DNA of 64,000 nucleotides from Chaunax sp. Z400 (GCA_037577475.1 CM075194.1:24404492-24468491), one strand, 5' to 3'; positions 34,495 to 45,910 are shown, counted from the first letter of the stretch. Notes: generated by a model from the sequence alone, not told the origin. Numbers and translations are program-made.

Positions 34495-36058
34495 TACTGG
34501 CCAACAGTAGAAACACTTTTTTTTTAATGTCATGCCATCCTGTTCATATTAAATATCAAAGGCAAATTATGGTTCACACATCTTTATTCATCCTTTAGCC
34601 ATACAGAAAAACCAGTTTTATGCAGATTAGTGTTTTTTGCCTTAATGTTTACAAGTCAGAAAGTGTGGATGGTGAGACAGAGAACAAAAACAGACAGAAC
34701 TGTGACCACCTCCAGCATTTATCACTACTTTACACCTCCTGAATGGATAAGATGTTAATCTGGACTTGTAGGATGACATGCCATTTGTCGCGGGGTTCTC
34801 TTTCAAAACTCCTCCAAAGAGGCAAAAACGATGGCCTAGTCAAAAGAATACCTTTGGTGCAGTTTATTTACCAGGTGTGATTGTGCACAAAAATTATTTA
34901 CAAGTGCAAAAATGTGCAGACAAATTGATACATCAATTACAAAAAGTATTTATGAAAAGAAAAGACTGAGTTCCTCAGTAACTCAATATGTTCACAAAAT
35001 AATCCATCAATTTCCAATTCTCAATTTGCTGTTACCTGCTCTGTATCCAACCACACACTCCCCTCCGGGCCTGAGAGCCTCCTTTATGTGTGGCTAGCCT
35101 CACCCAGGAGTCTAAAGTATGATAAAAATTACACTTGTACCCCCCCCCCCCCCCCCCCCAAAAAAAGGAAACACTTCATTCCAAGTAAATTTACATCTTG
35201 CAAATTTAACAAATTAGTCCCCACTTCTGTCGTTTATGAACATCACCAACACAGGTGATTAAGTAACAGAAATAATTATAACAAAGAAAAAGATTCATTC
35301 GTGGCGTCACGTAACGTGACGTCATGCCGGAATATCCGGTTTTAAGGGGGCCAAACATTTCGGCACGGTTTGGCCTCCAAGTCCACGATGCCATGGTGAG
35401 TATGCAATATGTACGATGTGTAAATGTATATGCGTGTATGTATGTATGCTTCTCTTAAACTGGACAAACGAGTGTGCACCCTCAGCTGCGCAACAGAGGG
35501 AGAGAGGGAATAACTGATTTGGTCCGTTCTTTGACACGGAGGGAACCGGGGAAATGTTTGCTGTGTGGCTGTGCACTGCCCGCAATTAGCGTCGGATCCG
35601 CTCCTTCACACCATTCTTTCAGCAGCGCTGTGACAAGTTGTTCATGTGTTGCTGGGGCAGGATCGCTCCGTCTCACCCGGTGACCCTGAACGTCGCACAG
35701 ATGGTCTATTGGGTTGAGATCTGGTGAATATGCTGGCCAAGGAAGGACAGAGACTTTGTTCTGGTCCAGTATGGAACTCCTGACAGACATGAGCCACATG
35801 TGGTCTGGCATTGTCATGCATGAAGGTGATGCCTGATTGCTGTATCCTGGGAATGACGTGTGGACCTAGGACCGTATTTTTGTAACTGATGGCTGTCCGT
35901 GTACCGTGGATCTGGACAATTTCTGACCGTCATTCATTAGCAGTGGCCCCCTACATCACGACACCACGACCAAAGGGTTCACTTCCTAGAGCTATACGAC
36001 AGGATGGCGGTCCCCCAAGCGATTGTACAAATGGCAACCACCTTCAGCTGTGTACAAG
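34495..36058 (-). mobile_element. Tc1-like element, minus strand, interrupted, unit 2
   Basis: The 3' terminal repeat next to TA is at 34493-34500; the 5' end is deleted. Transposase remnant on the minus strand includes FMHDNARPH (second Asp) and WPAYSPDLNPIDHLCD, where the third catalytic residue is Asp instead of Glu (unit 3 keeps Glu). A segment of 826 bp (34785-35610) bounded by CCAT on both sides interrupts the element after THEQLVTALL. Inactive. Confidence 0.83.
34785..35610 (+). other. Inserted segment in Tc1 relic with CRE-like promoter features, unit 2
   Basis: Bounded by CCAT direct repeats (34781-34784, 35611-35614). It contains a palindrome GTCACG-taa-CGTGAC (35306-35320) overlapping a full CRE (TGACGTCA, 35317-35324) and a CCGGAA/TTCCGG-like palindrome. 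About 70 bp on, an ATG (35393-35395) is followed at once by GTGAGT, a perfect splice donor. This looks like a captured promoter and first exon; the source gene is not recognised. A 20-base C run is at 35140-35159. Confidence 0.45.
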
Positions 36059-37201
36059 TTTTTTTGTCGGGAGTCAGTGACTTACATGGTTTTACTTGGG
36101 CTCATTTGAAAGGGCTGATTGTCTAATTTAAGAGGAAAAAAACTGCTTGTCGCTGCCTCAAACCATCGCGGAGCTATCACGTTCTCCATACACCGTGGTT
36201 TTTAGGAGCGCACACGCCCTCGCCTGTCTCATAGGATTAATTGAATGTCCTGGTAATAAAGTTTTGTTACTCACATTAGCTACTCCTCTGTTGATACTCT
36301 TTTGGTCCTAGACTGCATTTCTGTTAGTGTAGTTCCCACCAAGCTAAGGCAGGATGACATTGGAAATAAGTATGTTATACTTTATGTGTTATCGTCGGTA
36401 TTCATTTATGTTTGTATGTACTATATATATATATATATATTTTTACCAAAGAAATTCCATTAATCAAAGACACAAGTTGCTTTCTTGCTACTGGTTTATC
36501 GGAGAACTACTTCTCTCGAATCCACCCTGAAAACTAAAGGCAGTATAACTGAAAAGATACAAATCATGTTGACATAGCATAAACAAACCATAGCAGCCCA
36601 AAAGTAAAACACATATTAACAAACATACTGTATACCTCATTGGCTGCATGCTTCAAAAGGCAACAGTCTTCAGGTTTCCTTATAATCTTTCACCTCTTAT
36701 TAAAGTTCGCTGTGACAAACAGACTTTTCACCGGAGCAAAAAGGTTTAATGCTGATTGCTTACTGTGCCGGTGTGTGAGCTTCTATAACTTTTGTAGGCC
36801 AGTTTATCCATTACTTTAGTGTATTTCTTGAATACAGATCTCTGCAAAACATCCTGTACCTGGATTTCATTTTTAAGGGTATTTGCTCCCAATCATGCGT
36901 GTTTTTGTTCACGGCTGCCAGCCATGGATTTCTGAGGTCTGGGGAACAATTTCTCTGTGGAAAGAAAAAAAACAACAACAGACTTTTCCCCTTGTTTAAG
37001 GTTGCGTGAATAATACACAGCTTCACAACTCATAGGCATAGCTGTGTCAGTTTTACGGCTGTTGGCAAAAAGCTCATAGGTGCATTACCGTTAGGAATGG
37101 CTGTCTGCTGAGGCCTAGTTTTCACTTACACATCTTTAGAAACTAGAGAAGTGGGTCGAAGTACCCATATAGAGATTTACTTTTGTTCTTTGTCCCTCCA
37201 G
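36059..37201 (+). other. End of intron 1, unit 2
   Basis: Shared by all three units; a short AT microsatellite at 36421-36441; ends at the exon 2 acceptor. No gene recognised. Confidence 0.5.
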
Positions 37202-38598
37202 ACCGCCCACAACGACATATCTGTAAGGAGGAGGAGGATGAGGAGCTTCCTGTTGACCAGCAGCACTGTAACCAGGAGATGAACTCCAGTATGGACCAAG
37301 AGGACCCAGAGCCTCCACAGGTGAAAGAGGAACAGGAGGAACTCTGCACCAGTCAGGAGGGAGAGCAGCTTGTACTGAAGCAGGAGACTGATACCTTCAT
37401 GTTGACTCCTACTGATGAGGAAAATGACCACAGTGAAGATCAGACTCTGTACATGAAACCTGATGAAAGTGCAGCACAGGAAGAGTCTGTAGTCAACATG
37501 CCAGTTATAATCTCTGTGGTAGGAGCAGCAAACAGTGACCTGCTGCTGCTCCCTAACTGCTCTAATGTATCTGTAAGCCATGATAAGAGAAGTGAAACAT
37601 GTGGAGAAGATGTTGAATTTGAGCCCAAATTTCAATCCCACTGTAAAAAGAACAGAAGTAAGAGGTCATATGTTTGCACAACATGTGGCAAAGATTTCAC
37701 AAGAAATGATAGCTTGAAATTACACATGAGAATCCACACAGGTGAGAAGCCTCATAGTTGTAAAACATGTGGGAAACATTGCAGATACACCAGTGATTTG
37801 ACAAAGCACATGAGAATCCACACAGGTGAGAAGCCTTATAGTTGTAAAACATGCGGGAAACATTGCAGATACACCAGTGATTTGACAAAGCACATGAGAA
37901 TCCACACAGGTGAGAAGCCTTATAGTTGTAAAACATGTGGGAAACATTGCAGAAACACCAGTGATTTGACAACGCACATGAGAATCCACACAGGTGAGAA
38001 GCCTTATAGTTGTAAAACATGTGGGAAACATTTTAGACTAGCTGGTCAATTGACCATCCACATGAGAATCCACACAGGTGAGAAGCCTTATAGTTGTAAA
38101 ACATGTGGGAAACATTTCAGAGAGCAAAGTACATTGACAACCCACATGAGAATCCACACAGGTGAGAAGCCTTATAGTTGTAAAACATGTGGGAAACATT
38201 TCAGACAGATTAGTAAATTGACAGAGCATATGAGAATCCACACAGGTGAGAAACCTTATAGTTGTAAAACATGTGGGAAACATTTTAGACTAGCTGGTCA
38301 ATTGACCATCCACATGAGAATCCACACAGGTGAGAAGCCTTATAGTTGTAAAACATGTGGGAAACATTTCAGACAGAATAGTAAATTGACAGAGCATATG
38401 AGAACCCACACAGGTGAGAAACCTTATAGTTGTAAAACATGTGGGAAACATTTCAGACGGGCTGATGTTTTGAAAGACCACATGAGAATCCACACAGGTG
38501 AGAAGCCTTATAGTTGTAAAACATGTGGGAAACATTTCAGACAGGCTTGTACATTGACAGCCCACATGAGAATCCACACAAATGTGGAGGGAGAATAG
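37202..38598 (+). CDS. C2H2 zinc-finger gene exon 2, unit 2 (11 fingers, intact)
   Basis: Joined to exon 1 this gives a protein of 465 residues. N-terminal acidic region with SUMO-consensus VKEE and LKQE, then 11 C2H2 fingers with TGEKP linkers and the tail TNVEGE. Fingers 2-4 (KHCRYTSDL, KHCRNTSDL) carry Cys in place of the conserved core Phe. Contact positions -1/2/3/6 differ between fingers (Y/S/D/K, L/G/Q/I, E/S/T/T, Q/S/K/E, R/D/V/D) on a nearly invariant backbone. Likely a nuclear DNA-binding regulator; target unknown. A polyadenylation signal AATAAA is at 38783-38788. The best candidate for a functional gene in the window. Confidence 0.92.
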
Positions 38599-40071
38599 AT
38601 CTTAGTCCAAAACCTGAAATCAATATAAATCAGTGATTGAGTCAACCAAGCCCTGTATAATGTAATGTTTTTAAAAATTCTAGTCCAACTCTCATTTTTG
38701 TACAATTTAAAATGATATTCACCCAGAACTGAATTTAATATACAACTTTTCCATGTATCCACACTGTCATCTAGTGTCCCTGAATAAAAGGGCTCTAATA
38801 TGTGATATGAATTCATCCAAAATCTGTACTGAATATGTTAAACAAATCATATCTGTTTTCATGATCTGTTCACATGCTCATGATGTTGAAGTCATTTCTC
38901 ATGTTTGGTAGCTTAGAATCATCTTGCCGATCTAGTTAATCATGTATGGTGGAGTCTAATATTAGGAATATATGTTTTATTTCTACCATTTTATGCTTAT
39001 ATTCGAAGCCATAATTACTGTTGACTGCGGTGACGAGTAGTATGTGAATGTTGCAAGCGGTGTCAAATTAAACAACTGTAGAAATGACAACATAATCTGG
39101 CCAACTAAAATAGAAGTAATTCTACCGCAAGTTGGGCGAGGACAGCACGCCCAAATAGCGGCCGGACATGAAAACCAACTGCGCCCTTTTTGTGGGGTTC
39201 AGTTGTTCTAAAGTTCTCTAGTTGTGTTAAGAATTTTTCCATTTTTCAAGCCTCTTTTGATTTTTCAGTTGCTTAGTTTGAAGTCTTTCATGAAATTTTG
39301 AATTTTACTCCATGAATGGCTGTTTGTCTTTCTATGTGGTCCTGTGATGAACTGGCAACTTGTCCAGGACGTACCCCGCCTCTCGCCCAAAGTCAGCTGG
39401 GATAGGCTCCAGCCCCCTGCAACCCTAATTAATTTTAACCCTTAATTTTGTACATTTTTTTCTTTTTCCACGTCATTTAAAGTTTTATCAAGTTCCAGAG
39501 CCTTGACGAATATCATTTCCATTCTTGTAATTAGCATTTTTTAACGAATTTAGTCAAAGAGTGCACTATCCTGATTCAGTTCTGAAGACCAACATCCAAG
39601 TTAGAATGTAGTAACAGGATCTCCTGCTGATAACATTATCTGAGGACAACGCTGCAAAAGTAGGCAAAGAACCACCTGATGTGGCTATGATAAGAGCTGA
39701 TGTCAGATAGTCCTCTGAATTTAATCCATTTAGAATAATTAGATAATTACCCCATCTTTCGTTTTGCTTACCTCATTCACGTACTACTTTCACCATTGCT
39801 AAACTGATATTCGTCATTTCAAAATTAATGTCATTTGACCATATTAGTATGACTGTGTTTTATTCACCAACATATCACTTAATTTTTGTTGATTTTAATC
39901 AGTAATAAATTCCATTTATTGCCATGTCATTGCCCGATAGATTTCTTTCTGCAGAGGTAGAGATCAAGGTGTTGAGAATTTCCTACTTATTACCAGATAA
40001 TTGGGTTGATCAAAGGGTTTATTTCATTTGAATTATTTCCTTCATTTGAAGGTGGTGCCCCAAATTCAGCG
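38599..40071. other. 3' flank of zinc-finger gene, unit 2
   Basis: Very close to unit 1. The retroposon tail at 39341-39426 is shortened by a deletion. No gene recognised. Confidence 0.55.
39341..39426 (+). repeat. Fish retroposon 3' tail, shortened, unit 2
   Basis: Same block as 13740-13868 up to GCAACCCTA, after which the ATGA tail is deleted. Confidence 0.55.
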
Positions 40072-41563
40072 ATTTTCATATTCAACCATGTTGCGAGACA
40101 AAAAGTCAGCCACCGTGTTCTGCTTTCCTGGCCGGTAGTGGATGGAGAACCGGTATGGTTGAAGGGACAGGAACCAACGAGTGATCCGACTGCTGGTATC
40201 TTTCATCTGCTCCAGCCATTGCAGTGCCTTATGGTCCGTCTCCTGGCTGAACTCCCTCCCAAGCAGATAAAATTTAAAGGTGTCAATGGCCCATTTAATG
40301 GCCAAACACTCCAGCTCCACTGCTGAGTATCTGGTCTCCCTGGGAAACAGTTTTCTACTGATGTGTGCCACTGGTTTTCTTTCATCGCCGTCTCCTTGCA
40401 GGAGGACCCCACCTAACCCCCGGTGAGAAGCATCTATCTGGACGGTGAAGGGTAAGTTGAAGTTTGGACTCTGCAGAACTGGCTCCAGACATAGGGCTTC
40501 TTTGAGGTCCTGGAAAGCCCTTTCCTGGTCATCACCCCACTCAATCTTAGTCTTTGTGGTGCTGGTGAGATCGGATAAGGGTGCCGCCCTCGCAGAGAAG
40601 TCCCGGATGAAGCGCCGGTACCAGCCCACCAGACCCAGAAAAGACTTCATCTCTTTTCTGGTAGTTGGCCTCTTCCTGGCTCGGATTGCCTCCACCTTGT
40701 CCCGCACAGGCTTAATGACACCTCCTCCGAGGATGTAACCCAGATACTGGGTTTCCTGCTTCGCCACAGCACGCTTTCGCGGATTGATGGTCAGGCCTGC
40801 TTCCTTGATTTTCCCCAGCACGATCGCCAGGTGACTCAGATGTTCCTGACAAGAGGTACTGTAGATCACAATATCATCAAGATAAGCAGCTGCATGTTTC
40901 CATACCTGCTAGCACTTGGTTCATTAGTCTCTGAAAGGTTGCAGGAGCCCTGTAGAGACCAAAAGGCATCTTGGTGAACTGCCAAAGTCCCTGAGACGTC
41001 CTGAAAGCATTTAGGGGCTTTGCCGCATTGGATAAGGGCACCTGCCAGTAGCTTTTGCAAAGGTCCAGAGTGGTAGTAAACCTTGCTTGGCCTACCCGCT
41101 CAATGAGATCATCCAGTCTTGGCAGAGGATAAGCATCAAACTCAGATTGTGCATTTATCTTTCTGAAATCAATACAGAACCTGATGCTTCCATCTTTTTT
41201 GATTACCAGGACAATGGGATTGCTCCACTCTCCACTTGAGGGTTCAATCACACCTAGCTCCAGCATGACTGCAATTTCCTCCTCCAATATAGGCACCAAC
41301 TTCTGTGCAATGCGGTACATTCTCTGCCTGATGGGGGTGCTGTCTTTTAGGCGGATGTCATGTTCCACTAAACATGTTGAGCCTTGTTTCTCCTGGAACA
41401 GATTTGGCAGAACAATGGCTTGCAGCTCTTGCTGCTGGGTGAGAGAGAGATGGGAGAGATCAAGGGTTACAGAGTTTTGACTAGAAGGAGTGAACTCACC
41501 CACAACATCGTCCTCCTCCTTCACCGTCCGAACAAACATCTGCTGTTGGGGTGGAGTTTCCAC
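40066..41563 (-). pseudogene. Gypsy reverse transcriptase and RNase H, unit 2
   Basis: Frames 41563-40877 (RT) and 40869-40066 (end of palm, RNase H) with the same frameshift before YLDD (40874-40885) as in unit 1. RNase H motifs VQIDASHRGLGGVLLQ and ETDHKALQWL are legible. Confidence 0.9.
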
Positions 41564-42700
41564 TCCTTCAGAAGATTGATGTGGAATGTCTGCTTCGGAT
41601 TCCTCCTGTTGGGCATCTCAATCTCATATGTTGTTGGACTCAACTTTCTCAACACATTATATGGACCCTGCCATTTTGCCAGGAACTTGTTCTCAACTGT
41701 AGGAAGAAGGAGAAGTACCTGCTGACCTGGGTCTCTCTCTGGCTGCCTTGTCATACCAGGTTTGTTGTCAATGCTGAGCCTTCTCCATGTTTTTCCTCAC
41801 CAGCTGTGTGGCCTGCTCCATTCTCTCTCTCATCTGCAACACGAATAATAGCACACTTGTTTTCTTCTCCTGGGATCCGACCCAGGACTCCTGCAGAACG
41901 TCCAGGGGACCTCTCACTTGCCTGCCATAAAGAAGCTCAAAAGGTGAAAATCCTGTTGAGGCTTGAGGCACCTCCCTGTAGGCAAACAGGATATACGGGA
42001 GCCACTTGTCCCAGTCTTTGTCATTAGTGGAGATAAACTTCTTTCGCATGCTTTTCAGAGTTCTGTTGTACCTCTCCACTAAGCCATCGGTCTGGGGGTG
42101 GTAAGGGGTGGTCCGAATACTCTTTATGCCTAAGAGCCTGTACACCTGCCTAAGTGAAAGGAAATTTGTCCCCTGATCTGTCAATATTTCTGATGGAATA
42201 CCAACTCTGGAAAAAAGCTGCAGTAATGTGTAGGCTATTTGTTTAGCAGTGATGTCTCTCAGGGGAAATGCCTCAGGATATCTGGTGCTGTAATCGCAAA
42301 CTACCAGTATGTAGCGGTGTCCTGACTGTGTTCGTTCTAATGGCCCAACGATGTCCATAGCTATGCGGCTAAATGGGACATCCATGATGGGGAGTGGTTG
42401 TAATGGGAATTTGGGAACTCTCTTTTCCCCCGCTAGCTGGCAAACTGAACAGGACTCACAATAACCCTGTACCTCTGTGCTCAGACCTGGTCAGTAAAAC
42501 CTGCTTGAAATTCTGTCCAAGGTCTTTTTAGCTCCTAGATGACCTGCCCAGGGAATACTATGGCCCAACTTTAGCACCTGTTCACGGAGCCCCTTCGGAA
42601 CCACCAGTCTTTCTCTATCATCTGGACCTGCCTCATAGTACAGCACCTGGTCTCTAAGGAAATAGCCCTCCCCTGCAACTTGACCCCTCTGCACTACCAC
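41521..42700 (-). pseudogene. Gypsy integrase, unit 2
   Basis: Zinc-binding part (42700-42491, then a stop), catalytic core (42385-41768) and, in another frame (41754-41521), the C-terminal GPY/F module (KFLAKWQGPYNVLRKLS). The core lost two codons after TDQGTNFLS, so the Asp-to-Glu spacing is 33 instead of the normal 35. A TGA in the core/C-terminal linker is also present. Not functional. Confidence 0.88.
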
Positions 42701-43281
42701 CGCCTGTTTAAAGCAGCCCTGCAGTGAGTAATCCTGTCTGTGAGAACCTCATCAAAGTAAGGCAGCTCAGAGAGAAAATTAAGATCCGTCTCTCCTGACT
42801 CTTGACCTAGGCCATGAAACTCAGGGGTGAGTTTGGCTGGGAACTGGGGAACTAGCTCTTCTCGACCCTGACCCTTTTCAGCTGGTCCTGCCTGGTCCCC
42901 ACTTGCTCCCTCCCCCTTCTCCTCCAACCCCTGTTCCTGTCTCTGCAGCCTAGTGACAATGTGAACTGCTCTACATGACTGAATAAGCTCCCTAAGAATA
43001 GGAATATCCTTTCCTAAGACTACTTGGTGGGCTAAGCTGTCCACCACCCCTACTGAAAGAAGGTAAGTTTGCCCCGCTACCTCCAGGTACACAACTGTCA
43101 CAGGATATAGCTTACTGTCACCATATACACAGGAAATATCTAGGACTGGCCTTCCAAGGGGAAACTCCTTCTGGAGTAGCGAGGGATGTATTAGTGTCTG
43201 GTCACTGCCACTATCAAGGAGAGCTTGAGCTGGTTTACCATTGATCTTAACTGTAGTTATCTGACGTTTACTCCTGAACAA
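42694..43281 (-). pseudogene. Gypsy protease region, unit 2
   Basis: Aspartic protease motif LLDSGSDQTLI; differs from unit 1 by one visible residue near the start (KPAQ for KQAQ). Interrupted by frame changes on both sides. Confidence 0.82.
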
Positions 43282-44331
43282 CTCACATTTTCATAGGGAT
43301 GAGGAACAGTGCAAAAATAAGCTGCTTTAGCTTTTCTGACTGGACATTCTGGCTTAATATGTCCTTCCTGACCACAGTAAAAGCAAACAGGCTTAGCAGC
43401 AGGCTTTGTATTAAAAGGAGTTGCAAATTTTTCTACAGGCCTAGCTGGCTCAGACTCCCTAGGACCACCTCCACCCCCCAACCCAAATGGCTTACCCCTT
43501 GCCGCGGTGGGCTTCTGTGGGGCTTCCAACCGGTAGCTCTTGGACCCTCGTCGGGCTGCCAGGAAGGCCTCCACCAGTTCAGCTGCTTCCCTCGCTGACG
43601 CTGGATCCCTCTCTTTCACCCATACTCTGAGCTCTGGAGAGAGGGAGCGATAGAATCGCTCCAGAATGAGGATCTCCCCAACCTGCGCCTTGGTTCTTTT
43701 CTTTGGCTGGATCCATTTGTCATACATGTCCTTAAGCCAATTGTAGAACTCTCGGGTTTTCGTTGGGGCGGATGTCGGGCTCCCTGAACCTCTGCTGATA
43801 AACCTCCCCATTGATTTCATATTTAGCAAGAATAGCCTCTTTCACCACCTTATATTCAAAAGTGTCCTCTGGTGCCATGGCCACAAATGCTGCTCGAGCC
43901 TTCCCTGTCAGATGTGGAATCAGTCTCACTGCCCAGTCGACCTCCAGCCACTGATATTCCACTGCCAGGCCCTCAAAGGTGGTCAGATACTGCTCAATAT
44001 CATCACCTTCCTCCACTCTTGGAACTGCTGCTTGTCCCCATCCCCTACCCGTTAACTCACTTTGGGCACTGTGTTGGTGGAGATGTTCCTCCTCCGGCTG
44101 TGGCGGGGTATTCAGCTGAGGCTGACTCTCTACCCTCTTCTACTGCTCCATATCATCGCTGAGATTGTTCATTTGGATCTGTATTTGGCGCCACCTTTTA
44201 TCTTGTCTCATTGTTTCTCTGTCCCACCTTTCACTTAGGTCACTTTGAAAATGAAGACATTGCTGCAACATGCTGGTGATTGAGTCCATATCTGCTGGCC
44301 CCAGTTGCTCCTCCCTTGGGTGTGTGACCAT
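43257..44331 (-). pseudogene. Gypsy gag region, unit 2
   Basis: Frames 44331-44140, 44016-43732 and 43829-43257 cover capsid-like sequence and the CCHC knuckle. This copy keeps the segment EFYNWLKDMYDKWIQPKKRT that unit 1 lost, but has a frameshift just before it. The N-terminal start seen in unit 1 was removed by the 253-bp deletion. Confidence 0.84.
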
Positions 44332-44359
44332 GGGCAGGCCTCCTGCAGCGCCCTCTTCT

Positions 44360-44399
44360 CATGGAGGGCACACATGAATTCTCATGTGTGCCCTCCATG
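44360..44399. repeat. Perfect 18-bp inverted repeat at a deletion junction, unit 2
   Basis: CATGGAGGGCACACATGA (44360-44377) and its exact inverse (44382-44399) are separated by ATTC. Unit 1 has only the right arm (18949-18966, one mismatch), preceded by 253 bp missing here. Confidence 0.95.
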
Positions 44400-44456
44400 A
44401 AAACACGCCCCTGGAGGTTGGCCTTAGTGAGGGGGATAGTTTCCAGATCCCTCCCA

Positions 44457-45488
44457 CCATCATTTAGTCACAACATAGAAATAAGTCATTGATGCATTTC
44501 AGAGTAAATGATTATGTTGGTGAGATTTTTTTTGCATGATTGAAAAGACCTGGCCAAGGCAATAATTTACTGGGTCTAATTAATGTCCTATTGAAACAAC
44601 TGACGATGTCACGACTTCCGTAAAAACTTACATGAACGGGCAGTTGGGATGCTGATGCTAGTGATGGTCGGAACTCGGCAGATCCGTGCAGCACAGATGT
44701 TCCAGATGTTATTGCTGATTGCAAAGTGAACGGATATCACAAATTTTTGTGACAAATCCGGATTTAACTTGTAACACAGCTGGTGGTCGTTGGCATTTGT
44801 ATCGTGGCTGCAGGGACCGCTATCCCATCGTATAGATCTGGGAAGTGGATCGTTTGGTGGTGGTGGGAGGCCACTGCTAAAGGATGACTGTCAGAACTTC
44901 TCCACATTCACAGTACACTGCAAGCCATCCGTTACCGAAATACGGTCCTAGGTCCCCACGTCATTCCCAGGATACAGCAATCGGGCATCACCTTCATGCA
45001 TGACAATGCCAGACCACATGTCTGTCAGGAGTAGCCTACCTGGACCAGAACAATGTCGCTGTCCTTCCTTGACCAGCATTTTCACAGATCTCAACCCAGT
45101 AAGCGCATCTATGGGACGTTCAGGATCACTGGGTGAGAGAGAGAGATCCTGCTCCAGCAACACATGAACAACTTGTCACAGCACTGCTGGAAGAATGACA
45201 TGTCAACCTACAAGTCCAGATTAACATCTTATCCTTTCAGGAGCTGTAAAGTAGTGATAAATGGTGGAGGTAGACAGACTCAGTAGTGACTTTTATGTTC
45301 TCTGTCTCACCATCCACACTTTCTGACTTGTAAACATTAAGGCAAAAAACACTAATCTGCAGAAAAATGATTTTTTTCTGTATGGCTAAGGGATGAATAT
45401 GATATGTGAACCATAATTTGCCTTTGATATTTAATATGAACAGGATGGCATGACATCAAAAAATATGCGTTTCTACTGTTGGTCAGTA
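44457..45488 (+). mobile_element. Tc1-like DNA transposon relic, plus strand, unit 2
   Basis: Same state as unit 1: 5' end missing at the gypsy junction, 3' repeat ending GGTCAGTA at 45488, decayed transposase with FMHDNARPH near 44995. Left part matches unit 1, right part matches unit 3. Confidence 0.82.
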
Positions 45489-45639
45489 TATATACAACAG
45501 TTTCATAAAGTTTGAACCACAAATAATAACTTTTATTAACGTTATAGACGGAGTGCGGCAAAGCAGTGCTTACTGCAAGGAAAATATGGCTTTGACCAGA
45601 ACCCACATGCACGTGTAACAGATTTAATGACCACAACTT

Positions 45640-45910
45640 CTTAAACAGTTTGTAAGTAAATACAGTGCAGCTGGATCCAGGTCAATAAGAACCACGACCA
45701 GAGGGGACTGTTACATGAAATTTAGGTCTACAACATTTGGTCAAAACTGCTTTTCAGTCAAGACTGCTGGGATGTGGAATTCTTTACCACTGAGTATCAG
45801 AGAGTGTAGTACTTTTAAACATTTAAGGATAATTTTAAAAATGATTGAAGGATACTCAGGCATGTGGTCACTGACTACTGTAACATTACCATTTTTTCAG
45901 CTACAATACA
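45640..45910 (+). mobile_element. Non-LTR retrotransposon ORF2 C-terminal scrap, unit 2
   Basis: RSTTFGQNCFSVKTAGMWNS motif as in unit 1. 45955-46180 downstream is shared with unit 3 and deleted in unit 1. Confidence 0.6.

Larger units (their letters stand above)
40072..44456 (-). mobile_element. Gmr1-like Ty3/gypsy retrotransposon, no LTRs, unit 2
   Basis: Same insertion as in unit 1: identical junctions, same gag-PR-INT-RT-RH order, same inactivating frameshifts. Differences from unit 1: it retains 33 bp in integrase and 69 bp in gag, lost 6 bp in the integrase core, and lost about 253 bp upstream of gag, replaced by an inverted repeat at 44360-44399. Confidence 0.9.

Noticed and set aside
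35206..35394. Minus-strand 62-codon gene starting MASWTWRPNRAEMF
   Set aside because: No domain recognised, and it overlaps the CRE/splice-donor block that reads better on the plus strand.
37650..38590. CRISPR-like direct repeats
   Set aside because: The regular 84-bp period is a C2H2 finger array in frame; there are no unique spacers.
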